From assembly GCA_012840905.1 (NCBI GenBank), contig DUVT01000068.1:1-7175 (forward strand): a stretch of 7,175 nt of DNA. The letters are read 5' to 3'. Made by a program: the position numbers and the translations under genes. Numbering within the stretch: the stretch's first letter is position 1; each line of letters opens with the position of its first letter. This DNA comes from Acholeplasmataceae bacterium. Its GTDB lineage: Bacteria; Bacillota_I; Bacilli_A; ML615J-28; CAG-698. Below the pieces are notes generated by a model. The model was not told the origin of the DNA. It saw nothing but the letters and a program-made list of their open reading frames with translations, and did no database searches. Shown piece after piece: positions 1 through 6,720 of this stretch.

Positions 1-234
1 CCGGGAATATATGCTTGCGGTGATGTTTGTGCAATTGAGGAAGCAAGTAGTGCAATTGTAGAAGGTTATTTAACTGGACTTGTTGCAAGTAAGTTTTTAG
101 GAAAAGTTCATCCTGAATATGATAAGTTAATTGATCAATATAAACAAGAACTAACTAACTTAAGAAGTGGACCATTTGGAAAGAAATTACGAGATGGTTT
201 TCTTAAGTTGAAAGGAGAAAGCAATGCTTTATAA
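1..234 (+). CDS. FAD/NAD(P)-dependent oxidoreductase, C-terminal 77 residues only (alpha subunit of a proline/opine dehydrogenase-type complex)
   Basis: This is the 3' end of a gene that begins before the window. The readable frame opens with PGIYACGDVCAIEEASSAIVEG, whose GIYACGD and EEASSA..EG segments are the typical last FAD-binding motif of Pyr_redox_2 flavoproteins of the HcnB/OoxA/sarcosine-oxidase-alpha type. The tail LRSGPFGKKLRDG is basic and typical of the same group. In known complexes this subunit carries FAD, reoxidises the catalytic subunit and passes electrons to NAD+ or a dye. The stop overlaps the next gene by 11 bases, so the two are translationally coupled. The family is read directly; the proline-dehydrogenase role is inferred from the downstream subunits and the P5C dehydrogenase. 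An opine, sarcosine or hydroxyproline oxidase subunit is the alternative. Confidence 0.88.
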   Translation, partial: PGIYACGDVCAIEEASSAIVEGYLTGLVASKFLGKVHPEYDKLIDQYKQELTNLRSGPFGKKLRDGFLKLKGESNAL

Positions 235-709
235 AGAAGGGGTTCCAACACAAGATCAAGTATTATCTAAGTTTCCTAGTATTGATGTACTAATTAAACC
301 TAAAGCAATTATTGAATGTTATGAAAACATTCCATGTAATCCTTGTAGTACTAGTTGCCCTTTTGGAGCAATAACAATAAATGAAAACATTAATAACATT
401 CCAGTAGTTGATTTTGATAAATGTACTGGATGTGGAATATGTGCATATAGCTGCCCTGGACTTGCAATTACTGTTAGTAGAGTAAAAGAATCTAAAGCAT
501 TATTTAAAATACCGTATGAATTTATGCCGTCTCCTATTGAAGGTGAGATCTGGTATGCGGTAAATCGTTATGGAGAAGTTATTGGGGATGCAAAAATTAT
601 AAAAGTTGATAATAGACCAAGTCAGGATAAAACATTATTAGTTCATGTAGAAGTTGATAAATCTTTATTATATGACTTTATAACGATTAGGAGAAAAACT
701 AATGGATAA
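224..709 (+). CDS. 4Fe-4S dicluster ferredoxin-like electron-transfer subunit (PdhF-like)
   Basis: A 161-residue cytoplasmic protein with two iron-sulfur motifs. The second is the classic CxxCxxCxxxCP (C67, C70, C73, C77). The first is stretched, with C38, C41 and C45-P plus a likely fourth ligand at C32, five residues further upstream than usual. Residues about 90-161 hold no cysteine and look beta-rich (MPSPIEGEIWYAV..GEVIGDAKII), an extension not present in plain ferredoxins. AGGAG at 213-217 sits 6 bases before the ATG and decides the start. It overlaps the flavoprotein gene upstream and the 2Fe-2S gene downstream (8 bases). It presumably relays electrons between the two flavin subunits of the complex. 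The cluster-binding role is secure; the partner assignment is inferred from the operon. Confidence 0.9.
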   Translation: MLYKEGVPTQDQVLSKFPSIDVLIKPKAIIECYENIPCNPCSTSCPFGAITINENINNIPVVDFDKCTGCGICAYSCPGLAITVSRVKESKALFKIPYEFMPSPIEGEIWYAVNRYGEVIGDAKIIKVDNRPSQDKTLLVHVEVDKSLLYDFITIRRKTNG

Positions 710-983
710 GGATAATGTAATTATTTGCCGTTGTGAAGATATTACTTTAAAGGAAATTCATGAACTATTTAACCAAGGTTACACTGACTTTGAAGAGATA
801 AAAAGAATAACTCGACTTGGAATGGGACCGTGCCAAGCTAATACTTGCGGTTGGTTAGTCCAAAGAGAAATTGCAAAATATTTAGGTGTGAATGTTGATA
901 ATGTTAAAACTCCAAATGTAAGACCACCAGTCATGGGAGTTAAGTTAAAAGCTATACGGGATGGTGCAGATGATGAAAGCTAA
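702..983 (+). CDS. BFD-like (2Fe-2S)-binding subunit (PdhX-like)
   Basis: A 93-residue protein of the Fer2_BFD family. It shows the four ligand cysteines in the expected pattern: C9-R-C11 (ICRCED) and C44-x4-C49 in RLGMGPCQANTCG. The RxGMGPCQ signature is the form found fused to, or beside, sarcosine-oxidase-alpha, opine oxidase and hydroxyproline dehydrogenase subunits, where the domain holds a 2Fe-2S cluster for intersubunit electron transfer. Here it is a free-standing gene, as in the archaeal four-subunit proline dehydrogenase. AGGAG at 689-693 lies 8 bases before the ATG. It overlaps the preceding gene by 8 bases and the following one by 11 (or more if that gene starts earlier). A general BFD/bacterioferritin role is unlikely in this context. 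Confidence 0.92.
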   Translation: MDKDNVIICRCEDITLKEIHELFNQGYTDFEEIKRITRLGMGPCQANTCGWLVQREIAKYLGVNVDNVKTPNVRPPVMGVKLKAIRDGADDES

Positions 984-2118
984 TTATGTAATTATAGGGG
1001 CTGGAATAAGTGGTTGTAGTATAGCGTATGAGCTAGCTAAAAAAGGTATAAAGGATATAATCGTTTTTGATAAATCTTACTTAACAAGTGGAGCTACTGG
1101 TCGTTGTGGAGCAGGTGTAAGACAACAATGGGGTACGAAATTAAATTGCGAGCTTGCAAAAGCAAGTATAGAATTTTTTGAAACAGCAAAAGAAGAACTA
1201 GAGTATGATGGTGATATTGAATTTAAACAAGATGGTTATTTAATAGTAGCTTGTACAGAAGAAGAAGACAAACAGTTTACTAAAAACGTAGAACTGCAAA
1301 ACAGTTTAGGAATACCTTCTGTAAAACTTACTAAAGAAGAAGCAAAGAAAATAGTTCCTCATTTAGATATAAACAAAATAATAAGTGCAACATTTTGTAA
1401 TACGGATGGGCACTTAAATCCTTTTACTACGACCGAAGCATACTACCTTGCAGCAAAACGCCTTGGTGTAAAGTTTTATTTCCGTGAAGAAGTAAAAGAG
1501 ATTATAGTTGATAAAGGCAAAATAAAAAGAGTTATTACTAATAAAAGTGTTGTTGAGACAAATAATGTAATAAATGCAGCTGGTGGTTATGCAAGAGAAA
1601 TTGGATTGTTAGCAGGAATAGATATACCTGTTTATTCAGAAAAACATGAGATTTTAGTTACTGAACCAATTGAAGAAATGCAAGGTCCAATGGTTATGTC
1701 ATTTTCAAAAAATATCTACTGTCAACAAGTACCTCATGGTAGTTTTATAATGGGTAGAAGTGATCCTTATATAGAAAAGAATCATAGCATTACATCAAGT
1801 TGGCAGTTTTTAGATGAAATGGCTAAAACAGTTTGTGATCTTTTACCACCAATAGGTGAGTTAAGAGTAGTAAGACAATGGGCTGGACTATATAATATGT
1901 CTTTAGATCGTCAACCAATAATAAGTAAGTTAGATGAGTTAGAAGGATTTTATCTTGCTTGCGGATTTAGTGGCCATGGTTTTATGTTTGGTCCAATGAC
2001 TGGTAAACTTATTAGTGAAATAGTTTTAGGTGAAGAACCTAGTTTTGATATAACAGAATTATCATTAAATAGATTTAAAGAAAAACGCGAATTTAAAATT
2101 GAAAAATCGGTTGTATAG
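973..2118 (+). CDS. DAO-family FAD-dependent dehydrogenase, probable catalytic (beta) subunit of L-proline dehydrogenase
   Basis: A 381-residue flavoprotein. It has the N-terminal dinucleotide motif VIIGAGISG (G9, G11, G14), an acidic residue ending the second strand (D33), the family segment SGATGRCGAGVRQQW (39-53) and the C-terminal FAD motif ACGFSGHGFMFGP (from about 329). It has no signal peptide. DAO proteins oxidise secondary or primary amines such as proline, sarcosine, glycine, opines or hydroxyproline. The P5C dehydrogenase directly downstream makes L-proline the best substrate, giving P5C. In-frame ATGs exist at 961, 970 and 973. I prefer 973 because the purine-rich GGGATGG (958-964) is 8 bases upstream and the Rossmann motif then starts at the usual distance; 961 would add only MVQM. 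It overlaps the 2Fe-2S gene and ends 9 bases before the next. Confidence 0.9.
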   Translation: MKANYVIIGAGISGCSIAYELAKKGIKDIIVFDKSYLTSGATGRCGAGVRQQWGTKLNCELAKASIEFFETAKEELEYDGDIEFKQDGYLIVACTEEEDKQFTKNVELQNSLGIPSVKLTKEEAKKIVPHLDINKIISATFCNTDGHLNPFTTTEAYYLAAKRLGVKFYFREEVKEIIVDKGKIKRVITNKSVVETNNVINAAGGYAREIGLLAGIDIPVYSEKHEILVTEPIEEMQGPMVMSFSKNIYCQQVPHGSFIMGRSDPYIEKNHSITSSWQFLDEMAKTVCDLLPPIGELRVVRQWAGLYNMSLDRQPIISKLDELEGFYLACGFSGHGFMFGPMTGKLISEIVLGEEPSFDITELSLNRFKEKREFKIEKSVV

Positions 2119-2127
2119 GAGGAGAAT

Positions 2128-3684
2128 GTGGCTATTTATCAATATCGAACTGAACCATTAACGGATTTCAGTATTGAAGAAAATCGTAAAAAGTATCTTG
2201 AAGGATTAAAAACTGTTAGAAGTTATTTAGGGAAAACTTATCCGCTTGTAATCGGTGGAGAAAGAATTGAAACTGGAAAAATATTAGATTCTTATAATCC
2301 TGCTAATCACAAAGAATTAATCGGGAAAATTCATCAAGCAGGAATTAATGAAGCAGAAGCAGCAATGCAAGTTGCTCTTAAAACATTTGAAACTTGGAAA
2401 AAGGTAGACCCAAGAATCCGTGCTGATATCTTATTTAAGGCAGCTGCAATTTATCGTAGACGCAAATTTGAACTAAGTGCTTTAATGACTCTTGAAGCAG
2501 GTAAACCTTGGGCTGAAGCGGATGCTGATACAGCAGAAGCAATAGACTTTTTAGAATACTATGCAAATCAAATATTGGATTTACAAGAAATAGATAAAAA
2601 AGTATTAAGTCGAGATAAAATAGAGCGTAATGAATATCGCTATATTCCTCTTGGTGTAGGTGCAATTATTTCACCATGGAATTTTCCACTTGCAATTTTA
2701 ACAGGGATGACTACTGCAGCTGTAGTAAGTGGTAATACAGTTGTTTTAAAACCATCTTCTAATACACTTGTTATAGCATATAAGATGCTAGAAATATTAG
2801 AAGAAGCTGGACTACCTGCTGGTGTTGTAAACTTTGTTCCTGGAAGCGGTAGCGAAGTTGGAAATTATTTTGTAGAACATCCAAAAATAAGATTCATCTC
2901 CTTTACAGGTAGTAAAGAAGTTGGAGTTGAGATTTATGAAAAAGCAGCAAAGGTTCAAAAAGGACAAATATGGCTAAAACGAGTAATTGCTGAGATGGGT
3001 GGAAAAGATGCAATTATCGTTGATAAAGATGTAGATGTTGATTTTGCTGCAGAAGAGATTGTAAAAAGTGCATTTGGATTTAGTGGCCAAAAATGTAGTG
3101 CTTGTTCAAGAGCAATAATTCATCAAGATGTGTATGATGCTGTAGTGGATAAAGTAGTTGAAAAGACAAAGAAACTTTCTGTTGGAGACCCAAGCAGTTA
3201 TGAAACATATATGGGACCACTAATTGATGAGAAAGCATTTAATCGTTTAATTAAATATATTGATATTGCAAATAGTGAAGGAAAAATCTTAACTGGTGGT
3301 AAAGGAGATAAAACTAATGGTTGGTTTATTGAACCTACAGTAGTTGTTGAAGTTAATCCAAAGGCTAGGATTATGCAAGAAGAAATCTTTGGCCCACTAC
3401 TTGCAATCTGTAAAGTTAAAGATTTTGATGAAGCAATCGCTGTTGCTAATGATACTGAATTTGGTTTAACTGGTGCAGTTATATCAAATAACCGTTTTAA
3501 TCTAGAAAGAGCTAGAGAAGATTTCCACGTAGGTAACCTATACTTAAATCGTAAGTGTACAGGTGCTATTGTTGGTTACCAACCATTTGGTGGTTTTAAC
3601 ATGAGTGGAACTGACTCAAAAGCAGGAGGACCAGATTACTTGATTTTACATATGCAAGGTAAAACAATAAGTGAACAGTTTTAA
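2128..3684 (+). CDS. rocA: L-glutamate gamma-semialdehyde (1-pyrroline-5-carboxylate) dehydrogenase, RocA type
   Basis: A 518-residue aldehyde dehydrogenase that converts glutamate semialdehyde (open-chain P5C) to glutamate with NAD+, the second step of proline catabolism. The N-terminus (YRTEPLTDF, then [12 protein letters not shown]) and the segment [23 protein letters not shown] are strongly RocA-like, and the length matches the roughly 515 residues of the Bacillus enzymes. Visible catalytic parts are SPWNFP with oxyanion-hole N185, FTGSKEVG, the general base E289 in AEMGGKDA and the nucleophile C323 in GQKCSACS. The start is GTG at 2128, set by AGGAGG (2117-2122), which overlaps the stop of the preceding gene. 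It completes the proline-to-glutamate route with the upstream complex. Confidence in the family is high; physiological direction and substrate are inferred. Confidence 0.96.
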   Translation: MAIYQYRTEPLTDFSIEENRKKYLEGLKTVRSYLGKTYPLVIGGERIETGKILDSYNPANHKELIGKIHQAGINEAEAAMQVALKTFETWKKVDPRIRADILFKAAAIYRRRKFELSALMTLEAGKPWAEADADTAEAIDFLEYYANQILDLQEIDKKVLSRDKIERNEYRYIPLGVGAIISPWNFPLAILTGMTTAAVVSGNTVVLKPSSNTLVIAYKMLEILEEAGLPAGVVNFVPGSGSEVGNYFVEHPKIRFISFTGSKEVGVEIYEKAAKVQKGQIWLKRVIAEMGGKDAIIVDKDVDVDFAAEEIVKSAFGFSGQKCSACSRAIIHQDVYDAVVDKVVEKTKKLSVGDPSSYETYMGPLIDEKAFNRLIKYIDIANSEGKILTGGKGDKTNGWFIEPTVVVEVNPKARIMQEEIFGPLLAICKVKDFDEAIAVANDTEFGLTGAVISNNRFNLERAREDFHVGNLYLNRKCTGAIVGYQPFGGFNMSGTDSKAGGPDYLILHMQGKTISEQF

Positions 3685-3689
3685 AAAAT

Positions 3690-3721
3690 GTCCTAGTATA
3701 TGATAAGTATACTAGGACTTT
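3690..3721 (+). terminator. Perfect 11-bp stem-loop after rocA (weak terminator, attenuator or mRNA-stabilising hairpin)
   Basis: GTCCTAGTATA (3690-3700) and TATACTAGGAC (3708-3718) pair perfectly around a 7-base loop. On the + strand only TTT follows and the run then turns to AAAGG, so intrinsic termination should be inefficient. On the opposite strand a T6 run follows, but no reverse gene is present to use it. It sits between the rocA stop (3682-3684) and the sirtuin start, so it may permit partial read-through into the sirtuin/CapA genes. Confidence 0.6.
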
Positions 3722-3738
3722 AAAGGATGGTGTTATTG

Positions 3739-4467
3739 ATGGAAAAAGTTAAAGAATTAAAAAGAATACTTGATTCAAGTAATAATATAGTTTTATTTAC
3801 TGGAGCAGGAATAAGTGTTCCAAGTGGAATACCTGATTTTCGTTCTGCTACTGGTTTATATAGTGAAAAGTATGGAAATATTGGACCTGAGACAATAATC
3901 TCAAATACGTTTTTTCATGCTAATCCAAAAACATTTTATGAATATTATAAAAAACACTTAGTGTACAAAGATGCTTTACCTAACAAGGCTCATTACTTTT
4001 TTGCTAACCTAGAAAAGCAAGGAAAACTAAAAGCAGTAGTTACTCAAAACATTGATAACTTACATCAGGCAGCAGGAAGCAAAAAGGTTTATGAACTTCA
4101 TGGAAGTGTATATCGTAATTATTGTATAAGCTGTAATAAGTTTTATGATTTAGATTATATTATAGAAAGCAAAGATGTACCAAAGTGTGAATGTAGTGGA
4201 ATCATTAAACCAGATGTAGTTTTATATGAAGAGGTGTTAGATTCAAAAGTATTAAATGGAGCAATTAATGCTATAAAAAATAGTGATTGTTTAGTAGTTG
4301 TTGGAACATCATTAACAGTATATCCCGCTGCTGGCTTAGTTCAATATTTTCTGGGAGAAAATTTAGTAGTAATTAATAAGCAAACGACTCAATATGATAA
4401 TTATGCAAAATTAGTCTTCAATGAAGATATTATTAGTGTAATCGAGAAATTAGAAAACATTAGATAA
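3739..4467 (+). CDS. Sir2-family NAD+-dependent protein deacylase (sirtuin)
   Basis: A 242-residue single-domain sirtuin, cytoplasmic. Motifs in order are GAGIS (22-26) and SGIPDFRSATGLY for NAD+ binding, TQNIDNLH (102-109), ELHGS with catalytic H121, and a zinc site of C129-x2-C132 and C150-x-C152, followed by KPDVVLYEE. The GIPDFRS and TQNID forms resemble bacterial class U/Firmicutes sirtuins. It should remove acetyl or other acyl groups from lysines, consuming NAD+ and giving nicotinamide and O-acyl-ADP-ribose. There is an in-frame ATG at 3727, but AAGGATGG (3723-3730), 8 bases upstream of 3739, favours the later start. No sigma-A promoter is obvious in the short gap after rocA, so read-through from the proline operon is plausible. 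Substrates cannot be told from sequence. Confidence 0.93.
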   Translation: MEKVKELKRILDSSNNIVLFTGAGISVPSGIPDFRSATGLYSEKYGNIGPETIISNTFFHANPKTFYEYYKKHLVYKDALPNKAHYFFANLEKQGKLKAVVTQNIDNLHQAAGSKKVYELHGSVYRNYCISCNKFYDLDYIIESKDVPKCECSGIIKPDVVLYEEVLDSKVLNGAINAIKNSDCLVVVGTSLTVYPAAGLVQYFLGENLVVINKQTTQYDNYAKLVFNEDIISVIEKLENIR

Positions 4468-4520
4468 AAATTTCCATATTAAAATAACAAAAAGTAAGAA
4501 AAATAATATTGGTGATAACT

Positions 4521-5603
4521 TTGAAAAGAGTTTGTTTAATATTATTTATCTTACTTTGTTTTTTTATTCATTCATTAAGAAATAAAACGAATGAATCTTT
4601 ATTAATCCAAGATGAAGAAATTGTAGTATCTTTATTTACAGTAGGCGATAATCTTATTCATCATACGATTTATGAAGCAGCTTATGTAAATCAAGAATAT
4701 AATTTTTTGCCATTTTATGAAGATATAAAGCCGCTAATTAATCAATATGATTTAAAATTTATAAATCAAGAAACTATCCTAGGCGGAAAAGAAATTGGCC
4801 TTTCTACATATCCTGCTTTTAACAGTCCTTATGAACTTGGAGATGCGCTAGTTGAAGTAGGTTTTAATTTGATATCGATTGCAAACAACCATACTTTAGA
4901 TAGAGGTGAAAAAGCAATTATTAATGCAATTAATTATTTAGATCAAAAACCAGTGATATATTCTGGAGCAGTAAAAAATGAAAACATCTCACAAGTAAAA
5001 ATGTTTAATCAAAAAAAAATTAAATTTGCATTTGTTGCTTATACCTATGGAACAAACGGCATTTCGCATCCTCAAGGTAAAGAGTATCTTGCAAATGTCT
5101 ATAGTAATGAAAAAGTGAGGCAAGATATCTTAAAGGTTAGATACTTAGTTGATGTTATAATTGTTAGTATGCATTGGGGGGATGAGTATCAAGATTATCC
5201 TAATGAAGTTCAAATAAAGCAAGCGAATTATTTAGCAGATTTAGGTGTAGATATAATTATTGGTCATCATCCACATGTTATTCAGCCCGTAGATGTGATT
5301 GTAAATGATGAAAGGGAAACATTTGTAATATATTCACTTGGTAACTTTTTAAGTGATCAAAAAGGAATTGATAGATTAATCGGTATGGGAGTTGGTGTTG
5401 ATATATGTAAAAAGGCAAACGGTAAGATTGAATTAAAAAACAAGACTGCAACATTATTATATCGATACAAAGATGGTAGTAATACTTTTCGGATTATTCC
5501 CTTCTATAATTTAGATAATGATTATCTAAATGATTATGAATATTACTTCGAAAAGAAGAAGCGATTAATTCAAACTTATTTTAAAGATATAATAGTCAAC
5601 TAA
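4521..5603 (+). CDS. CapA-like (PGA_cap) metallophosphoesterase-fold protein, membrane-anchored
   Basis: A roughly 360-residue protein. It starts with a basic-hydrophobic segment (MKR then residues 4-19) that looks like a signal anchor; there is no proper lipobox. The domain follows with the usual CapA series: VGDNLIHH (about 41-48), NQET, ANNHTLDRG, MHWGDEY, GHHPHVIQPV and YSLGNFL. These metal-binding and active-site blocks identify the PF09587 family. CapA was first linked to poly-gamma-glutamate capsule export or anchoring, but many solitary homologues have no known job, and no capB/capC is seen here. A TTG at 4509 is possible, but GGTGAT (4511-4516) placed 4 bases before TTG 4521 and the resulting MKR start favour 4521. 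It lies 53 bases after the sirtuin with no terminator between, so they are probably co-transcribed. Confidence 0.87.
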   Translation: MKRVCLILFILLCFFIHSLRNKTNESLLIQDEEIVVSLFTVGDNLIHHTIYEAAYVNQEYNFLPFYEDIKPLINQYDLKFINQETILGGKEIGLSTYPAFNSPYELGDALVEVGFNLISIANNHTLDRGEKAIINAINYLDQKPVIYSGAVKNENISQVKMFNQKKIKFAFVAYTYGTNGISHPQGKEYLANVYSNEKVRQDILKVRYLVDVIIVSMHWGDEYQDYPNEVQIKQANYLADLGVDIIIGHHPHVIQPVDVIVNDERETFVIYSLGNFLSDQKGIDRLIGMGVGVDICKKANGKIELKNKTATLLYRYKDGSNTFRIIPFYNLDNDYLNDYEYYFEKKKRLIQTYFKDIIVN

Positions 5604-5609
5604 AGAAAA

Positions 5610-5642
5610 AAGCACTTCTTGCTTTAAGAAGTGCTTAATTTT
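5610..5642. terminator. Bidirectional intrinsic terminator between convergent genes
   Basis: AAGCACTTCTT (5610-5620) and AAGAAGTGCTT (5626-5636) form a perfect 11-bp stem with a GCTTT loop. On the + strand AATTTT follows, ending the capA-like gene. On the - strand a T-rich tract (complement of 5604-5609) follows, ending the acetyltransferase gene. The acetyltransferase stop codon (complement of 5635-5637) lies inside the stem, so the terminator is shared and overlaps coding sequence. Confidence 0.92.
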
Positions 5643-5913
5643 GGTTTGCTAGTAAATAAGACCAATCGGGGTTTCTTTCAAACATTTTTACAACATAAGG
5701 ACATACTGGCTTAATCTTTTTACTATTAGTTTTTGCATATTCTAATAAATGATCAAGCAGTTTTCTTGCAATGTTTTGGTCGCGTAATTCTTCATTTACA
5801 AATGTATGATCTACGACCATAACATCACCTTCTAATTTATATGTTACTTCTGCAACATATTCCTCTTCAGAATTGCCAATATAAAATTTATTATTTCCTT
5901 GTTTGATATTCAT
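5635..5913 (-). CDS. Small GNAT-fold N-acetyltransferase, YjdJ/NATD1 type
   Basis: A 92-residue protein of the short GCN5-like family (PF14542), much smaller than ordinary GNATs. Family marks are VVDHTFVNEELR (33-44), the acetyl-CoA loop region RDQNIARKLL (44-53), and the closing KPVCPYVVKMFERNPDW (68-84), whose CPY and PxW are typical. The acetyl-CoA loop normally reads RxxGxG/A; here the central glycine is asparagine (N47), which might weaken cofactor binding. The substrate is unknown in the family. AAAGGA (complement of 5919-5924) is 5 bases before the ATG and overlaps the pirin stop codon, so it is translated as the second gene of the pirin unit. Its stop codon sits within the shared terminator stem. 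Confidence 0.88.
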   Translation of the reverse strand: MNIKQGNNKFYIGNSEEEYVAEVTYKLEGDVMVVDHTFVNEELRDQNIARKLLDHLLEYAKTNSKKIKPVCPYVVKMFERNPDWSYLLANQN

Positions 5914-5915
5914 AA

Positions 5916-6605
5916 TTATCCTTTCTTCATTTCGATAATAATGAAATGAGAATCAGTTAATGCTTTTATACTTAAGTTTTCTTCAATAACTTCTAAAGCA
6001 TCTTTATCTTTTACTTCAATTTGATTAATAATTGAACTACCTTCGATTGAAACCAAGTATGCTTGTCGAGATTCTAGAACTTCAAAATTTATTTCTTTAT
6101 CTTTTTCTAACCTTAAGATATAAATATTTACATCTTGATTAACAAGTAAAGGTGCATCTTCTTTACATGCAACTTTGTGTAGTTGGTTAAGTTCTAAATT
6201 TTTTGTTTCAAATAGTGAGTGTGTTGGGTCAAGGTTACGTTTTTCTGGAAGTATCCAGATCTGAATCAATTTTAAATCTTGATCTCCTTCATTAAACTCG
6301 CTATGATAAATTCCTTTGCCCGCACTCATATGTTGAATATCGCCAGCTTTTAAAGTTAAATAATTGTTTAAGCTATCTTTATGAGTTAGGGAGCCTTCAA
6401 TTACATAAGTAATAATCTCAAGATTTCGATGTAAATGTAAATCGAAACCTGCACCAGGCTTAAATACTTCGTCATTGAAGACACGAAGTTTACCGAAATT
6501 TATATTATTAGGGTCATAATAGTTTGCGTTTGAAAAATGATAGATACTCTCTATATTTTTGTTAACAATCTTTTTAAAATTATTGCTGTGTAAATACTTA
6601 ATCAT
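5916..6605 (-). CDS. Pirin family protein, YhhW-like bicupin
   Basis: A 229-residue protein, close to the usual length of YhhW (about 231). The N-terminal cupin holds the pirin signature GFDLHLHRNLEIITYVIEGSLTHKDS (written here only to identify the segment at 53-78), with metal ligands H57 and H59, and H101 and E103 in GIYHSEFN. All four match the ligand numbering I recall for E. coli YhhW, which has quercetin 2,3-dioxygenase activity in vitro. The common HPH is HLH here. The C-terminal cupin lacks obvious ligands, as usual. Physiological roles in bacteria are mostly unknown; redox sensing or oxygenase activity has been proposed. GGAG (complement of 6613-6616) lies 7 bases before the ATG, and a clear promoter is found upstream. 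It heads a two-gene unit with the acetyltransferase. Confidence 0.93.
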   Translation of the reverse strand: MIKYLHSNNFKKIVNKNIESIYHFSNANYYDPNNINFGKLRVFNDEVFKPGAGFDLHLHRNLEIITYVIEGSLTHKDSLNNYLTLKAGDIQHMSAGKGIYHSEFNEGDQDLKLIQIWILPEKRNLDPTHSLFETKNLELNQLHKVACKEDAPLLVNQDVNIYILRLEKDKEINFEVLESRQAYLVSIEGSSIINQIEVKDKDALEVIEENLSIKALTDSHFIIIEMKKG

Positions 6606-6637
6606 ATGGACACTCCATTACTAGTATTTCTTTACTA

Positions 6638-6666
6638 ATTATAATTTATAATTAATTCTTTTTCAA
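6638..6666 (-). promoter_or_regulatory. Sigma-A promoter of the pirin-acetyltransferase unit
   Basis: Read on the - strand, TTGAAA (complement of 6661-6666) and TATAAT (complement of 6638-6643) are separated by exactly 17 bases. Transcription should start near 6631, leaving about 25 bases of leader containing the GGAG ribosome binding site before the pirin ATG at 6605. No long operator or riboswitch fits in this leader. Confidence 0.8.
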
Positions 6667-6720
6667 TTTTTATGCATAAAGAGATTAGAATTGTAAAAAA
6701 TATGATAGGAGGTTAGATAT

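Noticed and set aside
30..60. Repeated GTGCAATTG in the first gene
   Set aside because: It encodes the conserved alanine-isoleucine pairs of the flavoprotein motif and is explained by coding.
2435..2665. Open frame of 76 codons on the - strand inside rocA
   Set aside because: It lies wholly within a clearly real gene, its product is leucine/histidine-rich without any family feature, and no ribosome binding site is evident. It is a coding shadow.
4468..4520. Separate promoter for the CapA-like gene
   Set aside because: The 53-base gap is A-rich but has no -35/-10 pair at acceptable spacing; read-through from the sirtuin gene is simpler.
6602..6619. Short inverted repeat ATGGA/TCCAT around the pirin start as an operator
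   Set aside because: Five base pairs with a 3-base gap, overlapping the ribosome binding site, is within chance in such AT-rich DNA, and no regulator is nearby.
6673..6707. TGCATA followed by TATGATA, resembling a forespore (sigma-G-like) promoter for the small gene
   Set aside because: The spacing is 22 bases rather than 17-18, and the -10 candidate abuts the AGGAGG, so the transcript would lack its own ribosome binding site. I see no convincing promoter for the small gene.
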